This document shows positions 1-10,600 of a stretch of DNA of 64,000 nt, in pieces. This DNA is from Verticillium longisporum. Its lineage: Eukaryota > Ascomycota > Sordariomycetes > Glomerellales > Plectosphaerellaceae. The stretch spans positions 6,565,011-6,629,010 of the forward strand of contig JAETXT010000002.1 in the NCBI GenBank assembly GCA_019188255.1. Reading direction: 5' to 3'. The position numbers and the translations under genes were made by a program. Numbering within the stretch: the first letter of the stretch is position 1; each line of letters begins with the position of its first letter. The notes beneath the pieces were generated by a model, which saw only the letters and a program-made list of their open reading frames with translations, did no database searches and had not been told where the DNA came from.

Positions 1-1
1 C

Positions 2-2847
2 AAAAAGGTCTCGATTGAGAAGGACGAGATGAAGAAGAAGCACCAGGCGACCGAGAGGGAGCTGGCCGAGCTGAAAGACGAGGTCGCCACTCTCAAGGCC
101 AACAGTCACGCCGCAGAGGGCCCAGCCAAACCCCAGCCTGAAAGCAAGGAGCCCGAGGCCGCATCCGACCCGACGAGCAATCCTTCTTCAGTCAAGTCCC
201 CCGTGCAGTCCGTCCTCGGCATCTTCTCCCCCAAGCAGAAGCCTCAGGCTCTCGAAGACGACAAGCCCGCCGAAGCTGATGGGGGAGACTTCTTTTCCTA
301 CGACGACGAGGTCCCCCAGGTGCAAGCCGACGTCAACGCCAAGACCGAAGAGATTGAGAGGCTCAATGCTGAGGTGACCTCGCTGAAGCAGGAGCTCGCT
401 GTTGCCAAGGAGTCCAGTTCTGAGCTCGTTCAAAACCTCGAAAAGTCCACCCGTGAAGCCGGCGAGCTCCGCGACTCAGCCGCTGCCACCGCTACACTCA
501 AGACCCAGCTGGAAGCCAGAGACTCTGAAATTTCCTCCCTTAACAAAAAGCTGAAAGCGACACAGGCCCAGCTAGAGGAGACCAAGACCAGCCTGTCGAA
601 GGAGCTCGACTCACTGCGTGCATCCTCCAGGGAGTCACAGACAAAAGCCACCGAGGCTGTCAAACGTGCTGACAAGGAGCATGCCGAGGTTGAGAAACTT
701 ACCAAGGCTAAGACTGAGTCGGAAAAGAAGATCAAGAACCTCACAGAGTCGATCGACGACCTGAAGAAGCTCAAGGCACAGGATGAAGCTAAGATTGCCG
801 AGCTCACGAAGAAGCACGCTCAGGCCGCACAAGTAACAGCGAAAGCGCCGGCCCCTGCTACGCCTGCTGCATCTGCCGCTCCAACAGCCGTGCCGGCTGC
901 CGCGACAACGACCGCCTCCGCAGCGTCAAAGAAGAAGAACAAGAAGAAGAAGGGTGGCGCAGCAGCGGCCTCGGCAGCAGTCGAGTCTACAAGCGAGCCT
1001 GTCACCGAACCCGCAGAACCCACTGCAGCTGTTGCGGCTGCGGCCGAGGACCCAAGCACCAGTTCGGCCGAGTTGGAGGCGGAGATTGCACGTCTCAAGG
1101 ACGAGGTCACGCAGCGTGATGCACAGATCGAACGTCTCTCGAAGCAGCGCAAGACGGAGGAGGATCTCACCGAAGAGATTGAGACGCTCCGAGACGAGTT
1201 GACTGATATCGGACAAGGCCACGTCGAGTCTAAGCAGAGGATCAAGGAGCTCGAGGAGGAGAAGGCCACACTCCAGGCCAGAATTGAGGAGCTCGAAAGG
1301 GAGATCGGATCGGCGACGCACGATGCCGAGGCCCAGGTCAAGCTGCAGAGCGAGTTTGATGGTCTGCGCAAGGAGTACGACGACCTCAAGATCAAATCGA
1401 CAACTCTGCAGTCAGATCTGAGCGCGGCGGAGCAGCTTGCACAGACCCGCTACAAAGACCTGACAGACCTGCGTGAGGTGTTGCAGAAGGCTCAACCGGA
1501 GATGAAGGCTCTTCGACAGGACTCCACTGCTCTCAAGACGACCAAGGAAGAGCTGGCAACCAAGATCAGCGAGCTCCGCAATGTTGAGAAGCGAGAGAAG
1601 GATGCCAAGGCCGAACTGGCCAAGGCACAGCGGTTGACAACAGAGCGTGAATCAGACATCAAGTCGCTGCGGGAGAAGCTCAATGCGGAATCAAACAGTC
1701 GGGTTCGTCTCGAGGATGCGCAGCGTGTGGCCGGGCGAGACCTACGCCGATCTGAGGCCGAGAAGGTTGAGATCAGTGCCCGAGAGGACAAGGCGACGCG
1801 CGAGCTGCAGGAAATCAAGGCCGAGGCCAACAAGTTGAGGCCGCGTGTCAAGGACCTTGAGGAAGAGGTCGAGAAGTTGCAGTCAGAGAAGAAGTCGCTG
1901 CAGGATGAAGCAGCCCTCAAGACACAGCAATACACCAACGCCCAGAGCCTCCTGGGCAGCATGCGCGACCAGACGGCCGAGTTATCGACCCAGCTCAAGG
2001 AGTCGCGGTCGCAGTCGGAAGCGTTGGAGGAAGAGCTAGCCGAGATTCAGAAGCACCTATCCGAACGCTCTCGCGAAGCGAGCGCATGCGCGGCATGCTG
2101 GCCCATGTGGACGGGCGCGCGGACAGCACAGTGCGCGAAATCCGATCGGGCATGGAGGGGGCTATCGAAGGGCGGGACAGAATCGAGGTCGAGTCGAGCA
2201 CACTGGCGCGTCGCAAGGCACGCGAGCCGGAGGAGCAGAAGCAGAAGATCCGCGAACTAGAGCGCGAGGTCAAGAGTCTGGCCATCGAAAAGGACGAACT
2301 GGAGACGAGGGAACGCGACTGGAGGCGACGACGCGAAGAGCTTGAAGGCGTTGAGGAGAAGACTGAGGCAGAGCTCACAGAGATGCGGTCGGCCGTTTCA
2401 GATCTGCAATCAGCCCTGGACGCATCAGAGCAGCAGGTGCGGGAAGCGGAGAAGCAGAAGACTGATCTCCGAAGGCTGTTGGAGGAGTCGAGGCAGCGTT
2501 TCGAAAAGGTGTCCAAGGACCTCAAGACGGCACAGACCAAACTCGGATCCAGTCTCAGCTCGGAGCGCAGCTCGATGGACTCGTCACGGTCAGGGGCCAA
2601 TGGAGCTGCGGGGCATGGCAGCGCCGACAACATGTACCTGAAGACGATTCTGCTGCAGTTCTTGGAGCAAAAGGACAATAGGTTGCGGGAACAGCTGGTG
2701 CCGGTCCTGGGGAGGATTCTACAATTCAACAAGTAAGTACCAGGACCCGCTGATGAGCGCTTTGGGTTTGTTGCCCATTACTGACAACTTGGCAGGACGG
2801 ACGAAAAGAAGTGGCGCGATGCCATTCAGCACATCAACGTGCGGTGA
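2..2847 (+). CDS. GRIP-domain golgin (IMH1-like), 5' partial, with a frame break
   Basis: The reading frame is open from base 2 with no clear initiator, so the gene starts left of the window; the ATG at 29 lies inside the coiled coil. Nearly the whole product is heptad-rich, Glu/Lys/Leu coiled coil, interrupted by an Ala/Pro/Thr linker with a Lys-Asn-rich stretch near bases 925-960. The C-terminus, from MYLKTILLQFLEQK (about 2632) to the stop at 2845-2847, matches a GRIP domain, including the conserved Tyr that in this family contacts Arl1-GTP at the trans-Golgi. A 63-nt intron (2733-2795, GTAAGT...CTGAC...CAG) splits the GRIP domain. The frame changes around 2078-2083: restoring one base there joins both coiled-coil halves. 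By family, it is a peripheral trans-Golgi tether. The family call is strong; IMH1 orthology is inferred. Confidence 0.85.
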
Positions 2848-3512
2848 GGTTGAGACGCCAGGAAGAAGGACGGGGGACCACCGTGTTTGTCATGACTTTG
2901 TCCTATCTGCTCGTGTAGGAATATTGCTGAGACCATTCGTGACGTCGCTTCGAGCCGTCCGTGTATGACCTAGGGGGGAAGGGATGGGGCGCTTTGCTAG
3001 GCACTGGCATGGAGCTACTGACGATACCTAAGAAGAATGAATTGACTGGAGACCGCCGCCAGCGCGGGGGCTATTTGTCGATGCCAATGCTCGATGTGCG
3101 ATGCGGACGGCGTGATGGTTAGATCATTACAGAATCAATGGAACTGAGGAGTCGGACCTTTCCCTCCGACACGGGGGATGTCCCTGCCCGATGTACCAAT
3201 CAGGGTAGCTGATCAAGGCTAATCCCGACCAGAAGCAGCAAAGAAGGGGCAATGGACAGTGGATGCGTTGTGTGCCAATCGCTCCTGCTCCCAAACGCCA
3301 ACGCCTCGTCATCCCAAGCGCATCTCTCCTGCCGCGGGAGGTTCGATCCAGACCGCTGTCGTCATGAGGACGTCTCAATTCTGGTCCTGTCTGCACATGC
3401 CCGCTAAAAGCCGTCATCATCATGAACAGGTCAATCCGCCTACTTCCACCTGAGGAGGCTGCCAGCAGCGGATATAAACACATGTATACCATTTCTCCAG
3501 AACGTCTCATCG
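2848..3512. other. Intergenic: golgin 3' flank and SDR promoter
   Basis: No convincing gene is seen. It should hold the golgin 3' UTR and the promoter of the SDR gene. Small ORFs here lack coding character. Confidence 0.5.
3473..3478 (+). promoter_or_regulatory. TATA-box-like site before the SDR gene
   Basis: A TATAAA hexamer lies about 40 nt before the first ATG (3513) and 232 nt before a second in-frame ATG (3705). Its closeness to the first ATG suggests that some transcripts may start at or beyond that codon. Motif match only. Confidence 0.35.
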
Positions 3513-4610
3513 ATGAACATGATCCATTCCTCATCTCTTCGTACTCTGGCCATCCGCTCCAAAGCTCAGCGTACCTTATTTACCAGCGCCCAGTGCACCC
3601 CAAGACTACAATCGACCAGAATCGCCCACTTCCGAGCATCTACGAAAGCTCCATCTACCACCGTGCTCGCCCCCAAGCCCACGTCATCAGAGCAACAGCG
3701 CGCAATGTCATCAGCAAAGACCGCCGGCCCCGAGGGCAACAAGCTCTTTACGCGCGAGCATCTCTTCGACCTGTCCGACAAGGTCGCGCTCGTCACAGGC
3801 GGCGGCACGGGCATCGGCCTCATGGCCACACAAGCCCTGGCCGCCAACGGCGCCAAGGTGTACATCACCGGTCGCACCCAGGAGAAGCTCGACAACGTCG
3901 TCAAGACGTACGGCCAAAATATCCGCGGCGAGATCATTGGCATTCCCGCCGATGTCTCGGACAAGGAGAGCATTAAGAAGCTCGTCAAGGAGCTTGAATC
4001 GCGCGAAAAGTGCATCTGCATCCTCGTCAACAATGCCGGCATCAGTTCCAACTCGTTCGAAGTCGAGTCCGACTCCGGCAAAGAGATGAAGAACAAGCTC
4101 TTCGACGACAAGGCCGCTGGCTTTGACGACTGGCTGTCGTCATACCAGACAAACGTGCCCTCCGGCTACTTCCTCTCGACGTCGCTGCTGCCGCTGCTGG
4201 AGAAGTCGACCGAGACGCACCCCGGCTGGTCGAGCACCATCATCAACATTACCAGCATCAGCGGCATGATCCAAAAGTCCCAGCACCACTTTGCCTACAA
4301 CGCCTCCAAGGCTGCCGCCATTCATGTCAGCCGCATGCTGGCGCACGAGCTCTCTCAGAACAGCGTCAAGGTTCGCGTCAACAGTCTGGCGCCCGGCGTC
4401 TTCCCCAGCGAAATGACGACTGGCGACAGCGCCGACGACGCCCAAAAGAGCCAGATCCCCAAGGAGAAGTATGAGGCCAAGGTGCCTGCGGCGCGTCCCG
4501 GCAAGGACGAGGACATGGCGGGCGCCATCCTCTTCTTCGCCACAAATCAGTACCTTAACGGCCAGAACGTGGCCGTTGACGGAGGATACACCCTGCAAGC
4601 CGGTCTCTAG
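3513..4610 (+). CDS. Short-chain dehydrogenase/reductase with mitochondrial-like presequence
   Basis: An intronless 365-aa classical SDR. The Rossmann glycine motif TGGGTGIG is at residues 95-102, NNAG at 173-176, a catalytic serine in the NITSIS segment around 248-250, and the YNASK signature has Tyr262 and Lys266. C-terminal VNSLAPG and GQNVAVDGG stretches are typical of 3-oxoacyl-ACP-reductase-like SDRs, often named rhamnolipid-type reductases in fungi. The first ~65 residues are rich in Arg, Ser and Thr with few acidic residues and look like a mitochondrial targeting peptide. A second Met (base 3705, MSSAKTAGPEG) would give a ~301-aa form without it. NAD(P)H-dependent carbonyl reduction is secure; the substrate is unknown. 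Confidence 0.85.
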   Translation: MNMIHSSSLRTLAIRSKAQRTLFTSAQCTPRLQSTRIAHFRASTKAPSTTVLAPKPTSSEQQRAMSSAKTAGPEGNKLFTREHLFDLSDKVALVTGGGTGIGLMATQALAANGAKVYITGRTQEKLDNVVKTYGQNIRGEIIGIPADVSDKESIKKLVKELESREKCICILVNNAGISSNSFEVESDSGKEMKNKLFDDKAAGFDDWLSSYQTNVPSGYFLSTSLLPLLEKSTETHPGWSSTIINITSISGMIQKSQHHFAYNASKAAAIHVSRMLAHELSQNSVKVRVNSLAPGVFPSEMTTGDSADDAQKSQIPKEKYEAKVPAARPGKDEDMAGAILFFATNQYLNGQNVAVDGGYTLQAGL

Positions 4611-6437
4611 AGGTCTGAAGAAAAGTGCTCTTGATGTTGGATTAGCATAAAGAAAAATAAACACTTGGATCATGATTGATAATGATAATGGAAAAGAAAC
4701 TGTCAGACCTCCTACCCGTCACCTTGTCGCAGAATTCGCACACCCCACTCCCCCTTTTTCCAGATAAGGTCTGGCCGTTGCAGTGCATGGAACCCCGGGA
4801 GCCCAAGTCGGCAAGAAAACGCCTCGAATGCGGGCTAAAATGGTGCCCGTAAGCTTAAAAAAATCGTGATGGCCTCACGCATCAGGCACTGATATTAGCC
4901 CGGCGAAGGGTGGTTGGCAATTGAACCCACTTGGGGGGGCTTACTTGGCACAAGACCAGCAAATATCCGCCAGTACCTTTCTGCAAATAACCCGGCTTGA
5001 TTGATTTCTCACGACAAAGTCTGTCTCGACCGCAGTTCCTCTGGACCAGGAACAAACTGTAAAGACCAGTTGGCACCTGTTGGACGGTGTGGCAATCTCG
5101 CTCCGACTAAACGTACCACGCAGAGTATCAGTGACAGTATTAATTCACGTACTGATCCGTTAGACGATAAAGGCAATGGGTTTTGGCATCATTGATGCTT
5201 CATACATCTCAGGTCCTGTTGTGGGTTTGTTTCTCGCGCCACGTCAAGTCGAAGAAACCAAGAGAAAAGAATCAAGGACCAGAAACGCCCATTGCCGAAA
5301 GAAGAGGAAAATCCCAGACGATCCACATGGCACCCGCATGGCATGGCCCATGCGGTGCCTCGCGCTGCGATGCGACACCGCTTGAGGAGGGGGGTGTCGG
5401 CGATCATAGGGCTGAACCTGTGCCTTTTTTGGGCAACGGGCGGGGTGGGCACTCGCTGCGAAAGCGAAGGGGGTACTCGTCCCAGTGGCCCCGAACATTG
5501 GAATGGGGGTTGCGCTCGTTACTGCACTGGGAAAGGAGCGCGCTGTCAGCCAGGGGGCCTTGCTGCTCTTCTACCCGCCCAGCCACGGATCGGATCGACG
5601 GTGCATCTTAATCTACCTAGGTACGATGGAGGATCCTGGCAATTTCCTCCGACTGCATGTCCGGTCGAATGAAGAGGCTCGGGACAAGCATTGGCATGGT
5701 TTTCAAATTGCATGGATTCCAGTGTTGATCGAATGAATTGACGACTGATTGCGGCCGACTCGTTGATTTCCGTTCACCGCGAGCATCATGTTGAATACCT
5801 CGAGAGAAATAGTTCCTGCATACAAACAAAAAAAGCCTTTCCAAGGACCCTGAAGTTCAAACCCTCCTTCGGGTGTATCTTTCGTCGGCTGCAGGCCGCA
5901 ATCTCTTATCGAGGCTATCAAACGCCAAATACATGCGTCTCGCTCACTTCCTAAGCCACGGAAAAGCGGGGTATGTCCGAGAAAACCATATTCCATATGC
6001 CCAAACAACCGACAAGTGAAGAAAAATAAGGAAATGAAAATGGAGTGAGGGGGGTGACAAGACTGGGGAATCAGATGTATGTCGCACACTCCGGGTATCA
6101 TGGTGATGAGAATCCCTAATGCTGGACGTGACCATATCGTCATGTGGTGCCGAATGAACCACTGCCTGACCTGGCAGCTTGTAACAAAAGAGAGGAGATA
6201 AGACCATGACCTCGAACACCACATATCGGGCTGTAGAGCCCTGAAATATGGAACGGGGTCGAATAAGGAAAAGAAACAGGCAGATCCCGTTGTCGCTGAA
6301 TGCAAAACCAATCATTGAACGTAAGACTCGAGTCGTAAAACAGTTAAAATCATGAATCCGTGTGCTGGCAAAGGGGAGATGGCAACCGGTAGAGCATACC
6401 AGATGTTCCACCTTGCTGCTGCTGAAGAGTAGCCGGT
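4611..6437. other. Intergenic: convergent 3' flanks of SDR and Fun19-like genes
   Basis: No gene is supported. Overlapping short ORFs around 5180-5670 have no recognisable domain and biased composition. The stretch next to 6437 should hold the 3' UTR of the minus-strand gene. Confidence 0.5.
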
Positions 6438-7601
6438 TTACATCGAGGAGGCAAAGGGCGCCATCCACTTGATGTCCAGCCAGCCAACCTTATCGAATGC
6501 TGTCCAGAGTTTGGATGCCTTGTTGACGTCAATCTTGCAGGCTTGCTGAGCATCCGTCTTGCGGAACTCCTTCTGAATTCTGGCGCATTCGAGGCGACGG
6601 ATGAAGATTCGACGCTTGCTGGTGAGGTATGTAGCGCAGTCGAGTCGCAGTGCTGCAGCCAACGTCACCTCGTCGGGGTGAAGGTGGTGAGCGTTGGGGT
6701 CGTTGGAGAGATCGACTGCAGTACCCTTCCAATCCACCTTCAGACTGTTGGTCTTGTCGGGAAGAGAAGAGAGTGGCGGACAGAGATCGGGCAAGGATGC
6801 AAAGTCGCGATCCTCACGGTTGGGTGCGACAATACGACGGCTAGGTTCCGGTGTGGCGCTCGTGACCCGAGTCTTCTTGGGTGTCGGGTTGGTCGGGCGA
6901 GCCCTGGCGACAGCGGGGGCCGGGCGGGGGCCATGAGCGGGCTTGACGACACGGTCGGGCTTGGCAGCAGGAGTCCTCACGGTCTTTGTAGCAGACACTT
7001 TGGCGGACAACTTGGTCGACTTGGCCGGAGCTAGAGCAATGTATCGTTTGTCTGCCCTGTTCTGGCTTGTTTTCCTGTCGAGCACCAACTGTTTCTTCTC
7101 CCTCTTCAGCCAACCTTGGGGGTCCTTGCTGTACATCTCGATGACCTTCGATCTGAATTGCAGAACCAATTCGTATTCCTCACGTTTGGGCGGTGGAGAA
7201 CGGCGGAAAGTGGTCGTGTCTCTAGAAGCGATATGCTCATCGACGAGGCGCCGGTGAGAGGCACTCTCATTTGCAGGGAAGAGAGGCTGCTGAGGTGGGC
7301 TCAAAGACAGGTCGTCGCGAGGGTAAAGAATGGGATCCTTTTCGGTGTGGCTTGCAGCAGCTGCGGCAGCATTGTTGTTTGCGGCTTTCGTGAGCGGCGA
7401 GACTGGGGGCGACATGGGCATCCTGAGTGCATCCTCGGTGGCTGCCTGCGCAGGCGTAGCCATTGGGCTGACCTGCGCAGAGTGGTTGAAACTGTCGAGA
7501 GGAGTCGGATCGGGTGGCGACATGAGACTGGTGAAATCGAAGCCCTTCTTAGGGGCATCGGCGGTCAATGCCGCGGAGGCGTGTTGGTGCGCGCTGCTCA
7601 T
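6438..7601 (-). CDS. SWIRM-domain protein, Fun19-like
   Basis: A single-exon gene of 387 aa. I chose the ATG at 7601 (MSSAHQHAS), because the frame upstream of it has no coding character. The N-terminal ~280 residues are Pro/Ser/Ala-rich and probably disordered, with a short conserved-looking patch (EEYELVLQFRSKVIEMYSKD). The last ~90 residues form a SWIRM-type helical domain starting at HLHPDEVTLAAALRL and running through the CKIDVNKASKLWTAFDKVGWLD helix. SWIRM domains occur in chromatin proteins such as Swi3, Rsc8 and LSD1 and can bind DNA or nucleosomes. Fun19 of yeast is a small SWIRM protein of poorly known function. A nuclear role is inferred. Confidence 0.8.
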   Translation of the reverse strand: MSSAHQHASAALTADAPKKGFDFTSLMSPPDPTPLDSFNHSAQVSPMATPAQAATEDALRMPMSPPVSPLTKAANNNAAAAAASHTEKDPILYPRDDLSLSPPQQPLFPANESASHRRLVDEHIASRDTTTFRRSPPPKREEYELVLQFRSKVIEMYSKDPQGWLKREKKQLVLDRKTSQNRADKRYIALAPAKSTKLSAKVSATKTVRTPAAKPDRVVKPAHGPRPAPAVARARPTNPTPKKTRVTSATPEPSRRIVAPNREDRDFASLPDLCPPLSSLPDKTNSLKVDWKGTAVDLSNDPNAHHLHPDEVTLAAALRLDCATYLTSKRRIFIRRLECARIQKEFRKTDAQQACKIDVNKASKLWTAFDKVGWLDIKWMAPFASSM

Positions 7602-10600
7602 GGTGACGATGGGGAGGCGATGTTGAGAGCAAGGAGTGTAAATCGAGGAAGTGTGAAATGGGAAAATGAATTGGAAGGGGGGGCAACGAAAGATATGCCG
7701 TGTGAAAAACAAGCTCCGAAAGGCAAAGAAGGTCCGTGATGAGTAGTAGAGGTCTGGATGAGTGTTTGTCAGCTGTTGGGGGGTTGTTGATGACTGTTTG
7801 TATTGGTCGCAAGTGGTGGGTGGCGAGATGCAGTGAGGCGGAGTTGGGCGACAGAAGCCGACCGACAACGATGGAGATATCGGAGATGGGAGGGCCAGCG
7901 ACCGAACCAAAAATACGTAGCCAGCGTAAGCGAGAAGAATGGATGAAATGCCCAGGCAAAGCTGACACCAAGTCAGATGAGAGAAGTCAGATGAGAGAAG
8001 TCCGGTTGACGTATTCCGTTTCCCTGCGTTCAATTGATTGATGGATGGATGGATGAGCGGCGGCGGTCGGGCGAGAGCCCAAGTCGCGATGAAGGTGGGA
8101 AAGCGTCGTGGCGGCCTATGATCCCCTGCACGCAAGGTCGGTTTTCCGATGAGAGACCAATTGAATGAAAGAAGTACTGGTGTGTGCAATTGATTGCCGG
8201 CACCATTAACGGAATGGAATCGTCAAAGAGAACAGCAGGCGTTGGGATAAATGGTCAAGTCGAGTGGGAGAAGAGGGTGGTAAGATTCTAGGCACCGCCT
8301 TGAGACTCTTTCAAGGCTTTCTGATCTTCTTGATGAACGGACAAACAGGGCGGATTAGCGATATAAGGCGGGGCCAATGCGTTCTTTCACTGAACAGAAC
8401 AATGGAGCGTTTCGATGCAATGTATCAGGAAGAAGGGTAACTTATGACGAAACCCGAGCGTAATGTTCCGGTTGTCTTGTGGTCTTGTAGCGTGCCTCTG
8501 TTGCAGCGTTGGTGCTGGTGTGAAACGGTAAGACGTGATGAGCAACAGGTCAAGAGGGTGGACGGAAGAGGTGGAACAGAGGAAGAGGAGAGAAGGAAAG
8601 CTTGAGAAGAAAGGAGAAGGAAGTGTACGAAGGAAGTACTGGTGAGGCCCTGGATGTTTGTGATGACTGGGCTGGGACCACCGCAGAAGGCTCCCAATGC
8701 CAGCCTGGACAGACAGTGAGGACCCCCTCCCGCAGAGGCCAAAAGAGTGACAGCAGGAGAGGCACAGGCAACGGCGGCAAAGGGACGCGGTCAAGGTGGC
8801 CCAATGTCGTGGGCATGGTCAACTTGACGACTTCGTGGGAGGCGGAGTCACGCCCCCAATCCTCCCACCCCTTCGAACCTGCTCTTTTCACGCCCCACCC
8901 CTTGCTTCCAGAAGCCGCACGCCCCCTCCTTGAACCCCCTCCTGCCCCTCTCCAGGACGCCCGTTTCGGCAAGGGTTCTAGGGCCACCCCCACGGACATT
9001 CTCGTTCAGCCAGTGAGACCTAGCCACACCAGATGATCCGGTGTGCTCTCTGACACCCGTCTTCCGATGAAGGGGCGAAAAGAGGAGGAAGACGTGAAGC
9101 GTGAGCCAGACGGAGGGTTTGCACGCCAGAACACGGCTGCAAAATACGCAGTCGCAACAATATGCTTGTATTATTGTATGCTTGGTCATTCCTGTCTGCT
9201 TGCTAGGTTGACGGAGGCGCTCTGCACACCTCGATCAGGCAGGCAGCGAGAGGAGCATTCCCGTCCCCCAGGCAGGCTGCGGTGGAAGGAGAGGCCGGAG
9301 AGGTGAGTGGTTCCTGCTGCTGCTGCTGCTGCCGCCGCCGCCTGTGCCCTATTCTGGGGCCGTCGGTGCCAAGGCGTTGGGGCCTGATGTACCCCATGTA
9401 CCCTGGCGCCAGAAGTACCCCGGGTGCCTGGGACCCACGCGCAGGTGGCCACCCTCTTTCGCATGGGGGCAAGCATTTGTCCTCACCTCAATTCCACCCT
9501 ACCTTATTAAGGTACTGTAGTGAAGCAGCATTCTGCCACCTACCAATGCGTGCCAACGCTTGAGGACGTTGACGTTTGGCGAAGTTGCAATGGCATATGA
9601 ATGTGAGGGGTCAATGCGACAAGCCATCACTCTGAAGCAGTTGGCAACGTGGGCAGAGTTGTCAGAAACACCCAATGGTTAAACAGGCACGTTGGCGCCC
9701 GCCCGAACGATATTGACCACCTTTAGCAAAGTGGTGAAGAAGTAGGCCGATGGAGGTGTGTCCCATCCGAGAGCGGGGGAGAGGGGGTGAGGATGTGCAA
9801 TCAGACGGAGGGGTGCCAACTCGCCACGGGCAAGTGACATGCTGTCTCTGAAGTTGGATGTTGCTGATGGCATGGTTAGCAAATGTCAGATGGGGGCTGT
9901 TTCCACTTCGACTCTTGCCATGTTGCGTGTGCTGTCTGAGGGGGGATTGGGGCCACTTGGTGAGTCTGCACGTCTGCCCTCGACTGATGGTTGTGAGAGG
10001 TTGTTTTGGGCATCCATACACTACCTGCGGTACTTTACCTGTCGTTGGTCTTGTCAAGCAGCCTTTTGCGTTGAAACGCAAAGGAACTCCTCGGAGCCCC
10101 TTTGGAAGTTAGGGTCCAAAATGACGCGAGTTGTGGAGAACGAGGCGGTCTGGCTAGATCGACATGTGTAAATGCTAGTCATCTATGGAGCTACTTGAGG
10201 ACGACGCGAGCGATTCTTGTGAGCACGGCATGCGCCTTCTAAAAGGAAATAAGGTATGTCGCAGACTCGCCCCATATGGGCAAGGCGGTCAACAAAAGTT
10301 GGGAGCAACTCGAGAGGCAGCCTCCGGTAGATTGGTGAACGGGACGGTATGGATCACAGGCGAGGTGGCGACCCAGCGTTATTGACGTGCAAGTCTGCTC
10401 GCACTTAGCTTGAAGGGGCTCGTCATCTGGTGTGAGGCGAGCTCGCACTGTTAGGAGCAGGCTCCGAGCGAATGGAATGGAAGGACGGGAAAGGTTGCTC
10501 AGCGTGCTCTATTGCCTCGTGCCGGCGTATGTTGTATTCCAGTAAGATAGCCTCCGCATCTCGCCTGCTGGAGCATGGGAGGCAGTTTGCGAAAGAACGA

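Noticed and set aside
1995..2732. Minus-strand ORF across the golgin 3' end
   Set aside because: Ser/Arg-rich reverse reading of coiled-coil codons.
9282..9563. ORF containing a poly-Cys run from CTG/TGC triplets
   Set aside because: Created by a triplet repeat; the rest has no coding character.
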